From an uncultured Clostridia bacterium (GTDB lineage: Bacteria > Bacillota > Clostridia > Peptostreptococcales > Anaerovoracaceae), in NCBI GenBank assembly GCA_937900415.1, contig CALCEY010000004.1, forward strand, positions 69,421 through 133,420: 64,000 bases of DNA, in the 5' to 3' direction. The position numbers and the translations under genes were made by a program. This document shows, piece by piece, positions 1 to 8,155 of this stretch. Numbering within the stretch: the stretch's first letter is position 1; each line of letters begins with the position of its first letter. The notes under the pieces were generated by a model. That model searched no databases and was not told the DNA's origin. It saw only the letters and a list, made by a program, of their open reading frames with translations.

Positions 1-92
1 TGTTGCCTGAGAAAATTCCTTGGATATCTTAGTCATCGGTTTATATTAGCTATACGGTTTCATTGTTAGCCGAAATCTTCATTACAATAAAA

Positions 93-128
93 CAGGCTGT
101 CCCGAAAACTCATAAAGCGGACAGCCTG
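93..128 (-). terminator. Rho-independent terminator of argGH
   Basis: A perfect 10-bp inverted repeat (CAGGCTGTCC at 93-102, GGACAGCCTG at 119-128) is followed on the minus strand by TTTTATTG. It lies about 145 nt beyond the argH stop. Nothing gene-like is seen at 1-271 apart from this hairpin. Confidence 0.8.
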
Positions 129-271
129 CTGCCTGTATTCTCATGTTAAAGCCCGTTAGTCATTTTGCCTTGTCCGGTATCGTCAAAGCTTTCGGCCTTT
201 TCTCTCCTACGACGCAGGCAAAACTTTCGCTTCATTGCCTCGTCCGCCGCACCGGACTTTTGAGCTTTAAT

Positions 272-1639
272 TTATTTTCTGCCTTCTATAGCCGCAATTT
301 GCTCCTTTACGCTCTCAAAAGACGTTGAGCCTTTTGACTTTTTAGCTTTTATGCAGCTTCTTACAGAAATCTTATCGTATATATCCTCTTCAAACTCCGG
401 CGAAAACGACTTAAAATCCTCTATGGTCATTTCCTCTATTGCAATGCCTTTTTCGATACAATGAAGAACGATTTTGCCTATTATCTCATGACAGTCTCTG
501 AAAGGTATCCCTTTGGAGACAAGATAGTCTGCTGCGTCGGTGGCGTTCATATATCCGTATTTGGCAGCCTGCTCCATCTTTTCCTTTTTGACCTCCATCG
601 TAAGAATCATTTCAGTAAATATGGAGACGGAAGCCTTTACGGTATCTGCGGCGTCGAAAGCGGGAAGCTTATCCTCCTGCAAGTCCTTGTTATATGCCAT
701 AGGAAGAGATTTACATAAAGCAAGCAGCGTCATAAGGTCTCCGTATACTCTTGCAGTCTTTCCTCTTATAAGCTCCGCCATATCAGGGTTCTTCTTCTGA
801 GGCATTATGCTGCTGCCGGTGGAAAAGGCGTCGTCTATCTCAATGAAGCCGAATTCTACCGTACTCCACATTATGAGCTCCTCGCAAAACCTTGACAGGT
901 GCATCATGGTTAAGGCGCAGCACTGGATAAACTCAATAACGAAATCCCTGTCTGCGACAGCATCCATACCATTTGGTAAAACTTGTGAGAAGCCCAGCTC
1001 CTTCGCCAGAAATTCCCTGTCGGTATCATAAGTGGTTCCGGCCAGAGCTCCGCTTCCCAGCGGCAATCTGTCTATGCGCTTCAGACAGTCTGCAAACCTT
1101 TCCCTGTCTCTTGAAAACATCTGATAATAAGCGAGCAGATGGTATGCCAGCGTAACCGGCTGCGCTCTCTGCAAGTGGGTATATCCCGGCATCACGGTGT
1201 CGGTATGCTCCTTTGACAACTTGAGCAGCGCCTCGTTCAAAGCAGCGATTAGTCTGTCTGTTTCAGCTGTCTCTTTTTTCAGGTAAAGGCGGAAATCCAC
1301 GGCAACCTGATCATTTCTGCTTCTGGCCGTATGAAGCTTTTTGCCCGTTTCTCCTATCCTCTCTGTAAGGATCGCCTCGATATTCATATGAATATCCTCC
1401 GACTCAGCTGAAAATTCTATTATTCCGGCCTCTATATCTTCTCTGATCTTCTCGAGTGCTTCGATAATCTTATCGCTGTCTTCGCAGGATATTATGCCTT
1501 GTTTTGCCAGCATCTTAGCATGGGCTATGCTTCCTTCTATGTCCTCGCTGTAAAGTCTGCGGTCAAATTCTATGGAGGCGTTGAATTCATCAGCGGATGA
1601 AGTCGCCGCCTTTGAGAACCTTCCTTTCCAAAGCTTCAT
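272..1639 (-). CDS. argH: Argininosuccinate lyase
   Basis: Last step of arginine biosynthesis: cleaves argininosuccinate to arginine and fumarate in the cytosol. The 455-residue length is usual for the fumarase/aspartase superfamily. The family signature GSSIMPQKKNP is intact (about residue 280), and the N terminus (MKLWKGRFSK) matches the family start. The start is supported by a strong Shine-Dalgarno (GAAGGAGG) 10 nt upstream. The start lies inside the 3' end of argG, so the two genes overlap by 50 bp in different frames and are probably translationally coupled. Ends upstream of the hairpin at 93-128. Confidence 0.97.
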   Translation of the reverse strand: MKLWKGRFSKAATSSADEFNASIEFDRRLYSEDIEGSIAHAKMLAKQGIISCEDSDKIIEALEKIREDIEAGIIEFSAESEDIHMNIEAILTERIGETGKKLHTARSRNDQVAVDFRLYLKKETAETDRLIAALNEALLKLSKEHTDTVMPGYTHLQRAQPVTLAYHLLAYYQMFSRDRERFADCLKRIDRLPLGSGALAGTTYDTDREFLAKELGFSQVLPNGMDAVADRDFVIEFIQCCALTMMHLSRFCEELIMWSTVEFGFIEIDDAFSTGSSIMPQKKNPDMAELIRGKTARVYGDLMTLLALCKSLPMAYNKDLQEDKLPAFDAADTVKASVSIFTEMILTMEVKKEKMEQAAKYGYMNATDAADYLVSKGIPFRDCHEIIGKIVLHCIEKGIAIEEMTIEDFKSFSPEFEEDIYDKISVRSCIKAKKSKGSTSFESVKEQIAAIEGRK

Positions 1640-2858
1640 TATTTACGTTTCCTCCTTCTACGGTTATTTTCTGTATAGCTCGTATTTTAAGCGGCAAAGC
1701 GAAAAGGTTGATAAAGCCTTCCGCATCGCTCTGGTTATAAACTTCGTCCTTGCTGAAGGTTGCGAATTCTTCATTGTAAAGCGAATATACGGCTTTTCTT
1801 CCCGTAACTGTTGCCGAGCCTTTATAAAGCTTCATTCTTACTGTTCCTGTAATAAGCTTCTGAGTAGAATCCACAAAAGCGCTTATGGCTTCTCTCAGAG
1901 GCGTATACCATAATCCGTCATATACCAGCTGGGAAAATTTCTGCGCAACGATGTTCTTGTACTGGGTTGTATCTCTGTCCAATATCAACTGTTCCAGCCC
2001 CTCGTGTGCGGCAAACAGTATGGTTCCGCCGGGGGTCTCGTAAACGCCCCTCGACTTCATGCCCACGAGACGGTTTTCGATAATATCCACCGTTCCCACT
2101 CCGTTTCTGCTGCCCATCTCGTTAAGCTTTGTGAGAAGAGAAATACAATCCATTTTTTCTCCGTCTATTCCGACCGGAATTCCCTTTTCAAATTCTATTT
2201 CCACGTATTCAGGTTTGTCAGGCGCTTTTTCAGGCGGAACGCTGAGAACATGAATACTGTCGAGATGTTCGTTCCATGGGTTTTCCAGCTCTCCTCCCTC
2301 ATGACTTATATGCCAGATGTTTTCATCACGGCTGTATATCTTCTTTGTAGTCTGGCTGATAGGAATATTATGTTCTTTTGCATATTCTATCAGTTCTTCA
2401 CGGGAATGAAGATCCCATGAGCGCCATGGCGCTATGATTTTAATGGCCGGATTCAGCGCTTTTACGGTCACTTCAAAACGCACCTGATCGTTGCCCTTGC
2501 CCGTACATCCGTGGGCTATGTAAAATGCGTTTTCCTTTTCCGCAATCTCTACCAGCTTCTTTGCCATAAGAGGTCTTGCCATGGAGGTTCCCAGCATATA
2601 CTGACCTTCATATATGGCTCCTGCTTTCAGCGTCGGCCATATGAAATCTGTAATGAATTCTTCTCTTATATCGAGAGTATATGCCTTGCTTGCCCCTGTA
2701 GTCAAAGCCTTCTTCTCGATAGCTTCAAAATCTTCTTTTTGTCCGGCGTCACAGCATACGGCAATTATATCAAAGTCTGTATTTTCTTTGAGCCATGCCA
2801 TGATAACTGAAGTGTCCAATCCGCCGGAGTACGCCAAAATTACTTTTTCTTTTTCCAT
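1590..2858 (-). CDS. argG: Argininosuccinate synthase
   Basis: Joins citrulline and aspartate with ATP to give argininosuccinate. The N-terminal PP-loop motif (LAYSGGLDTSV, about residues 8-18) and the family block GCTGKGNDQVRFE (about residues 117-129) are visible. At 422 residues it is somewhat longer than the usual ~400, because roughly the last 17-20 codons run into argH in another frame; that tail (ending KVLKGGDFIR) has no obvious family counterpart. First gene of the argGH operon, likely repressed by ArgR through the box upstream. Confidence 0.97.
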   Translation of the reverse strand: MEKEKVILAYSGGLDTSVIMAWLKENTDFDIIAVCCDAGQKEDFEAIEKKALTTGASKAYTLDIREEFITDFIWPTLKAGAIYEGQYMLGTSMARPLMAKKLVEIAEKENAFYIAHGCTGKGNDQVRFEVTVKALNPAIKIIAPWRSWDLHSREELIEYAKEHNIPISQTTKKIYSRDENIWHISHEGGELENPWNEHLDSIHVLSVPPEKAPDKPEYVEIEFEKGIPVGIDGEKMDCISLLTKLNEMGSRNGVGTVDIIENRLVGMKSRGVYETPGGTILFAAHEGLEQLILDRDTTQYKNIVAQKFSQLVYDGLWYTPLREAISAFVDSTQKLITGTVRMKLYKGSATVTGRKAVYSLYNEEFATFSKDEVYNQSDAEGFINLFALPLKIRAIQKITVEGGNVNNEALERKVLKGGDFIR

Positions 2859-2982
2859 CCCACTATATCTCCTGTATTTTTATGATTTCCTGCAAGCTTG
2901 TTTTTCTTTGCAGGGATTTAGTTTTATACGCTGTCGGCTTTTATGGGTCGCCTGTTCTCACAATTTATATGCCCATTCAGCT

Positions 2983-3038
2983 TATGCATAAAAATTAAAA
3001 TAATATAATTATTATACATAACATTTCAGGAAATGCAA
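2983..3038 (-). promoter_or_regulatory. argG promoter with ARG-box-like operator
   Basis: On the minus strand, -35 TTGCAT (3033-3038), a 16-nt spacer and -10 TATAAT (3011-3016) predict a start near 3004. Positions 2983-3001 (tatgcataaaaattaaaat) match about 15 of 19 positions of the Bacillus ARG box CATGAATAAAAATKCAAKT as I remember it, placing the operator at +1 to +20 where ArgR could block transcription. The rest of the 650-bp divergent gap (2859-3505) is AT-rich. A possible TATAAT (3477-3482) lies just before the HAD gene; no riboswitch or T-box was recognised. Confidence 0.5.
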
Positions 3039-3505
3039 CACTGTTTATACAAAAAAATAAATTTTATTGCATCGTACTGAACACAGTACCGTATAGTGCA
3101 CTGCAAAAAATTTTATTATATTTATAACTTGTTATGAAAATTTATAATATATAGGTTTCCCCGTCAGTTTATGTGTTTTTTACCGTCATTGACGTATTTT
3201 GATTATTCTGCTGCCACCGTTACTGAATTCCGCCAAATAAAATACCGTCAAAATTAGTAATTATAAAAAGGAAATTACAGCATCTAAAGCATACTGCTTC
3301 TAAGCCGTAATATATAAAAAAACAGACGCAGAGGGATAAGATAAACTATAATATTATGGGCGTTCAAAGACTAAACGCAATATAACAAGGCCTGTTTTCA
3401 AATACCCATAAACTTTTTACAGCCAATCTTTACATGTATTTTACCTCGATTTGATTTAAAAAACGAGATATTGGCATATAATATAAGCTGAAAGGAGGAG
3501 AGTAT

Positions 3506-4285
3506 ATGGAAAAACTTAAAGCGAAAAAAGGCTTCATATGCGATATGGACGGCGTAATATATCACGGCGACAAGTTGCTGCCTGGTGTAAAAGAGTTTGT
3601 GGACTGGCTCTACAAAAATAATAAAGAATTTTTATTTCTGACCAATAACAGCAGCAAGACTCCGCTTGAACTCAAGCTTAAGCTAAAAACTATGGGACTT
3701 GACGTAGATGAAACTCATTTTTATACCAGCGCCCTGGCCACTGCTAAATTCGTCAGCCAGCAGTCTCCGCAGTGCAGCGCTTACGTTATCGGCGATTCTG
3801 GTTTGATAGGCGCATTGTACCAGGAGGGAATCGCCATCACAGATAAAAATCCCGACTACGTGATAGTCGGTGAAAGCCATACCTATAGTTATGAAACTGT
3901 CAATAAGGCCGTTTCTCTTGTATTGGGAGGAGCCAAGCTTATAGGCACAAATTCCGACTTAACAGGCCCTACAACTGAAGGAATAGCTCCCGCATGCCGA
4001 GCTCTGATTTCTCCCATCGAAATGGCTACAGGAAAAAAAGCTTATTTCATAGGCAAGCCGAATCCTCTGATGATGAGAACCGGTCTGCGAATGCTGGGAA
4101 TCCACTCTGACGAGGCTGCCATGATAGGCGATCGTATGGATACGGATATAGTGGCCGGTATAGAATCAGGACTGGACACAATACTGGTTCTTTCAGGAGT
4201 TACTTCAACGTCAGATATAAGTCTGTTTCCATACAGGCCAAGGCTTATCTTAAGCGGAGTCGGAGATATAGCCTATGAAAAATAA
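3506..4285 (+). CDS. HAD-IIA family sugar phosphatase (NagD/AraL-like)
   Basis: A 259-residue haloacid-dehalogenase hydrolase. Motif I is DMDGV with the nucleophile Asp13 and acid/base Asp15, motif II is LFLTNNSSKTP, and motif IV is GDRMDTDIVAG near the C terminus. The cap between motifs II and III is the large C2 type of NagD/AraL/p-nitrophenyl phosphatases. Probably dephosphorylates small phosphorylated sugars or nucleotides; the substrate cannot be read from sequence. Ribosome site AAAGGAGG precedes the ATG. It is monocistronic, with a terminator overlapping its stop codon. Confidence 0.9.
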   Translation: MEKLKAKKGFICDMDGVIYHGDKLLPGVKEFVDWLYKNNKEFLFLTNNSSKTPLELKLKLKTMGLDVDETHFYTSALATAKFVSQQSPQCSAYVIGDSGLIGALYQEGIAITDKNPDYVIVGESHTYSYETVNKAVSLVLGGAKLIGTNSDLTGPTTEGIAPACRALISPIEMATGKKAYFIGKPNPLMMRTGLRMLGIHSDEAAMIGDRMDTDIVAGIESGLDTILVLSGVTSTSDISLFPYRPRLILSGVGDIAYEK

Positions 4286-4326
4286 AATGCCGCTGTGCAC
4301 AGAGGACGGCGGCGTTTTATTTTCAT
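4283..4326. terminator. Bidirectional terminator between the HAD gene and xpt
   Basis: A 14-bp stem with G-U pairs (4283-4296 with 4306-4319) and a 9-nt loop begins at the HAD stop codon. The plus strand continues TTTTCATTTTG and the minus strand TTTTATTTTTC, so it can end both the HAD transcript and the convergent xpt transcript. Confidence 0.8.
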
Positions 4327-4412
4327 TTTGTTTTCATTTTTGGCATGTGGACATCATCACGTTTCAATGCAAGCGAGATAGAAAAATGCTCTCTCTATAA
4401 ATTTTTCTCTCA

Positions 4413-4994
4413 CTAAGACTCTCTGAATTTGATTTCACCCGTCTCATAATTCATTCCGTCCACTATAGCCAGCGACTCAAGATGATACCCAAGATTTCTT
4501 ATTATCCTGCCTCCGTTCTGAAAGCCCTTTTCAATCGCTATTCCTATGCCGGAAACAGAGGCGCCGGCTTCACTTACAATTTTTATCAAGCCCTGAAGCG
4601 CACAGCCATTAGCCAGAAAATCATCTATTATCAAAACCTTGTCTTCATCTTTAAGAAATTTTTTCGATACTATTATCTGATTTTTATTCTTATGGGTAAA
4701 CGATTCAACCTCGGCAGTATATACCTCGCCTGAAATATTGACACTTTTAGATTTTTTTGCAAAAACAACGGGTACGTTAAAATGCTGAGCCACTATGCAG
4801 GCTATGCCTATGCCGGATGCTTCTATCGTCAGAATTTTATTTATTTCATCCCCCTCAAAGCGCCTTTTAAATTCAGCGCCCATCAGGTTAAACAGCTCAA
4901 TATCCATCTGATGATTTAAAAAGCTGTCGACCTTAAGAACATTCCCTTCTTTTACTATTCCGTCTTTTGCTATTCTTTCTTCTAAAAAATTCAT
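4413..4994 (-). CDS. xpt: Xanthine phosphoribosyltransferase
   Basis: Purine salvage: converts xanthine plus PRPP to XMP. The 193-residue length and the type-I PRTase motif VLIIDDFLANGCAL (about residues 120-133) fit Xpt, as does the N terminus with LKVDSFLNHQMD. It lies only 20 bp after kdpE with its own Shine-Dalgarno (AAGGAG), so it looks like the last gene of the sensor kinase-kdpE unit. That pairing is unusual. No purine riboswitch can fit in the short gap. Confidence 0.93.
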   Translation of the reverse strand: MNFLEERIAKDGIVKEGNVLKVDSFLNHQMDIELFNLMGAEFKRRFEGDEINKILTIEASGIGIACIVAQHFNVPVVFAKKSKSVNISGEVYTAEVESFTHKNKNQIIVSKKFLKDEDKVLIIDDFLANGCALQGLIKIVSEAGASVSGIGIAIEKGFQNGGRIIRNLGYHLESLAIVDGMNYETGEIKFRES

Positions 4995-5014
4995 TCTTGC
5001 TCCTTCAGATCTTT

Positions 5015-5713
5015 TCAGATTCTCATCATTCTGTAGCCCACCCCTATATGTGTCTGAATATACTGAGGCGAACCCGGCTCTGCCTCGATTTTCTTTCTCA
5101 AGGTCGCCATAAATACTCGCAGGGAAGCCACGTCGTTTTCCCAGCTGCTACCCCATATTTTCTGCGTAATAAACGTGTGTGTCAATACTTTTCCGACATT
5201 CTTTGCCAAAAGACATAAAATTTTATACTCTATCGGCGTCAAATGCAATTCTTTTCCTTTAAGGTATGCGCATCCAGCCGAATAATCTATCTTAAGCTCT
5301 CCATTCTCAAATACTGAAGCGACAGAATACGGCTCTGCCTGCATAGCGGCAAGCCGCCGCTGCATTACCCTTATTCTGGCCAGCAGCTCTTCGACCGAAA
5401 ACGGCTTGGTAAGATAATCGTCCGCTCCTGCGTCAAGCGCTTTTATTTTGTCTGCGTCTTCGCTCCGAGCACTTATTACTATTATCGGCATGTTGGACCA
5501 GGATCTCACTCTGTTTATAACCTCCACGCCGTCCATATCAGGAAGTCCCAGATCAAGAAGTATGACGTCAGGATTGTGTGAAGAGGCTTCCATTATGGCC
5601 TGTTCGCCGCTTGGCGCTACGATATATCTGTAATCATGCGCTTTAAGAGTAGTAGTTATAAGATTTCTGACCGGCGCGTCATCTTCGACCACCAATATTA
5701 ACATTTTATTCAT
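5015..5713 (-). CDS. kdpE: OmpR-family response regulator, KdpE-like
   Basis: A 232-residue two-component regulator. The receiver domain (about 1-120) has the acidic pair EDD, phospho-acceptor Asp in VILLDLGLPDMDG and Lys in DDYLTKPF. A winged-helix DNA-binding domain (about 130-230) ends in VGYRM. It overlaps the histidine kinase upstream by 8 bp, so the two are a translationally coupled pair. Strongly KdpE-like; in known systems it activates kdp, which here lies about 13-15 kb away on the same strand. Confidence 0.92.
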   Translation of the reverse strand: MNKMLILVVEDDAPVRNLITTTLKAHDYRYIVAPSGEQAIMEASSHNPDVILLDLGLPDMDGVEVINRVRSWSNMPIIVISARSEDADKIKALDAGADDYLTKPFSVEELLARIRVMQRRLAAMQAEPYSVASVFENGELKIDYSAGCAYLKGKELHLTPIEYKILCLLAKNVGKVLTHTFITQKIWGSSWENDVASLRVFMATLRKKIEAEPGSPQYIQTHIGVGYRMMRI

Positions 5714-7298
5714 GAACCTTCACCTCCCCGGCAGGCAATATTATTCTGAAAACAGTACCCTTTGGTACGTTGTCCCTTACTTCTATAGTTCCTCCATGAG
5801 CGCTGACTATGGTTTTGCACAGATAAAGTCCCAGACCAATGCTTCTTCGGCTGTCTGCTACACTGTTATTGCCGCAGTAAAACATGTCGAAAATTTTCGT
5901 CTTGTCCTCGTCTGATATTCCCGGTCCGTTATCGGCAATTTCAACAATCGCCTTATCTTGAACTCTGTCTGTAGCAATATTTATTTCCGAACCTGGAGGA
6001 GTATACTTTAAAGCATTATCTACTATGTTTATTATTACCTGAACCATAAGTCTTGCGTCCATATTTACAAAAAGAAAATCTTCTTTTTCATCGAAGTTTA
6101 TCTTATGCGATGTACGTTTCTTATCAACATGACTAAGGGCTTCTGATATAACTTCATCCATAAGCTGAGGTGACATTGAAAGCGCCATCCTCCCATCCTC
6201 AAGTCTGGTCACTGCAAGCAGGTTCTCCACCAGATTTATAAGCCACATTGAATCGTCATATATAGCCTCGTATATGACCTTTTTTGCTTCCTCTTCAAAA
6301 CTGTCGCCATCAAAAATCAAATTGCTTGCATTGCCGAATATCGACGTAAGGGGAGTTCTTAAATCATGTGAAATAGCTCTGAGCAAATCAGCCCTCAGCT
6401 GCTCGTTCTTTGCCAATACGGATGCTTTCTCTTTTTCCCTGTAGTTTCTGCCGTTTTCAAGAGCAAGGGCACATTCCCCCAAGACGGAAAGCATTATACT
6501 GTTTTCAAAGGAATTGAGCCTTCCCTTTTGCAAATCTATTCCGATTACTCCAAAAACCCTGTCGTTGAACCTTACTGCCAAATACAAGCATTTTGCGTCT
6601 GCGAAACTATCTGTTGACGCCCCCGCATGAGTATTATTTTCAAACACCCAAACGGCTGCCGCCCTTTCCTGATCCGTCAGATATTCCTCTGAAGACTTTC
6701 CCTTTTCCGATGGAAAAAACAACGGTTCCTTAAGTCCCTTATCTGCCAGCTCATATACGATAATATCTCTGTTCAGCAGTTTTATAAGCTGAGCTGCTGT
6801 CGCTTCAATTATTTCCTCGTCAGTATCTACCTTTTGCAAAATCTGATTCGTGTCCAGTAGAACTCCGGCTCTCAAAGCTGCAAGCTCTGCCTCTTTTGCG
6901 TTACGCTTCAGCTTCTTCACAAGGGAGCTTGCAATAAAGGCCACAGTAAACATTATTAAAAAAGTAGCGGGATAACCATTGTCATATGCTAAAAATGTAA
7001 GCTTTGGGTCGGTAAAGAAAAAATTAAAAACTAAAACGCTGGCAACCGACGAAGCAAGGCTGTAGACTCTTCCCTCCGTTATTACTGCAATAATCAGCAC
7101 TCCGAGTATGTATACTATTATTATATTTGCTTCCGTAAAGCCCCATCTGCTGAACAGCAATCCGATTATCGTAGCCGCACCAAGTATTCCCACGCTCTTA
7201 AGTGTGTTGATTATATATTCTTTCGCCGCAGCGTTTTCTCTGCGGTTAGATCTGTGATTGTTTTTTCCGCCCGCAACTTCAAAATCAATATTCTTCAA
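5706..7298 (-). CDS. Membrane histidine kinase corresponding to the C-terminal half of KdpD
   Basis: A 530-residue kinase. Four transmembrane segments of the DUF4118/KdpD type (about 32-125) are followed by a GAF-like region (about 150-285), a HisKA domain with phospho-acceptor His in AISHDLRTPLTS (about 310), and an ATPase domain with NALKYTP, DNGPGI and GLGLYLCK. It lacks the KdpD ATP-binding and USP domains normally found at the N terminus of KdpD; those are on the separate protein at 13342-15366. The start is TTG with GGGAGG 7 nt upstream. It probably phosphorylates the adjacent KdpE. Confidence 0.92.
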   Translation of the reverse strand: MKNIDFEVAGGKNNHRSNRRENAAAKEYIINTLKSVGILGAATIIGLLFSRWGFTEANIIIVYILGVLIIAVITEGRVYSLASSVASVLVFNFFFTDPKLTFLAYDNGYPATFLIMFTVAFIASSLVKKLKRNAKEAELAALRAGVLLDTNQILQKVDTDEEIIEATAAQLIKLLNRDIIVYELADKGLKEPLFFPSEKGKSSEEYLTDQERAAAVWVFENNTHAGASTDSFADAKCLYLAVRFNDRVFGVIGIDLQKGRLNSFENSIMLSVLGECALALENGRNYREKEKASVLAKNEQLRADLLRAISHDLRTPLTSIFGNASNLIFDGDSFEEEAKKVIYEAIYDDSMWLINLVENLLAVTRLEDGRMALSMSPQLMDEVISEALSHVDKKRTSHKINFDEKEDFLFVNMDARLMVQVIINIVDNALKYTPPGSEINIATDRVQDKAIVEIADNGPGISDEDKTKIFDMFYCGNNSVADSRRSIGLGLYLCKTIVSAHGGTIEVRDNVPKGTVFRIILPAGEVKVHE

Positions 7299-7383
7299 TT
7301 TAGGCGCCTCCCGTATTTCTAATCCCTATTTACATTTATAATAACACAGCTGAATTCACGTTCCCAGCCCTAATATATTTATC

Positions 7384-7415
7384 TATCTGAACAAAACTCA
7401 TTCGCTTATCTGAAC
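7384..7415 (-). promoter_or_regulatory. Direct repeat upstream of the histidine kinase gene (possible operator)
   Basis: Two identical 9-mers, TATCTGAAC at 7384-7392 and 7407-7415, are offset by 23 bp (about two helical turns) and lie 86-117 bp upstream of the kinase start. Direct repeats spaced by whole turns are typical of OmpR-family regulator sites, so KdpE autoregulation is conceivable. This is inference only. Confidence 0.3.
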
Positions 7416-7452
7416 GTTTATCCGTCATCTTTGAGGATACATTTAGAATCAG

Positions 7453-8109
7453 TTAAACCTCCCATAGATGCAAACTCTTTTGCAGCTCGTTATATTCTCC
7501 TAAAATAATCATTATCTGACCTTTTTCAAGACGTGTGTCTGAGGAAACGTCAAACAACATCTTGCCATCTTTGCTTAGAGCCATTATAGTTGCGTTATGC
7601 TTCTGTCTTATATTTATATCTCCTACAGTTCTTCCGGCCCAGGCTTTAGGAACGCCGGTCTCGACTAACACATAACCTTCCTCCAGCTCTACGTAATCCA
7701 AAACATTACTTCCGCTGCATTTTACAGCAGTCCAGGTAGCTATTTCTTTTTCAGGATACACGACTTCATCTGCACCGTTTCTCAGGAGAAACTTTGCCTG
7801 CACGTCTCTTGCAGCCCTTGAAACCACTTTTTGAGCGCCTAAATCCTTTAACAGCGAGGTTGTCTCAAGGGAACTTTGAAAATCGCTGCCTATCGCTACT
7901 ATACACACGTCATAATTTCTCACACCCAAAGATGCAAGAAATTCTTCGTCGGTGCTGTCTCCAATCTGGGCAGTAGTTACAAAGGGCAAAATTGCATTTA
8001 CCTTTTCTTCGCTCTTGTCTATAGCCATCACCTGCTGGTTAAGCTCGTTAAGCTTAATCGCTATATGCTTTCCGAATCGTCCGAGTCCTATCAGTAATAT
8101 TGATTTCAT
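7453..8109 (-). CDS. Potassium uptake regulatory subunit TrkA/KtrA
   Basis: Cytosolic RCK subunit that gates the K+ channel encoded just upstream. The N-terminal Rossmann RCK_N domain has LLIGLGRFGKHIA and AIDKSEEKV; the C-terminal RCK_C domain (about 135-218) contains GRTVGDINIR. The 218-residue length fits KtrA rather than the double-length TrkA. I chose the ATG at 8109, 8 codons inside the longest frame, because GGGAGG sits correctly before it. In other Firmicutes the RCK_C domain of KtrA binds c-di-AMP; whether this one does cannot be seen. Confidence 0.93.
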   Translation of the reverse strand: MKSILLIGLGRFGKHIAIKLNELNQQVMAIDKSEEKVNAILPFVTTAQIGDSTDEEFLASLGVRNYDVCIVAIGSDFQSSLETTSLLKDLGAQKVVSRAARDVQAKFLLRNGADEVVYPEKEIATWTAVKCSGSNVLDYVELEEGYVLVETGVPKAWAGRTVGDINIRQKHNATIMALSKDGKMLFDVSSDTRLEKGQIMIILGEYNELQKSLHLWEV

Positions 8110-8155
8110 CTTCTTTCCTCCCTCTCGCCCCAAAGGCTGTTCTTTATTTTAAGCT

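Noticed and set aside
4995..5014. Purine riboswitch controlling xpt
   Set aside because: The gap is 20 nt, far too short for the aptamer.
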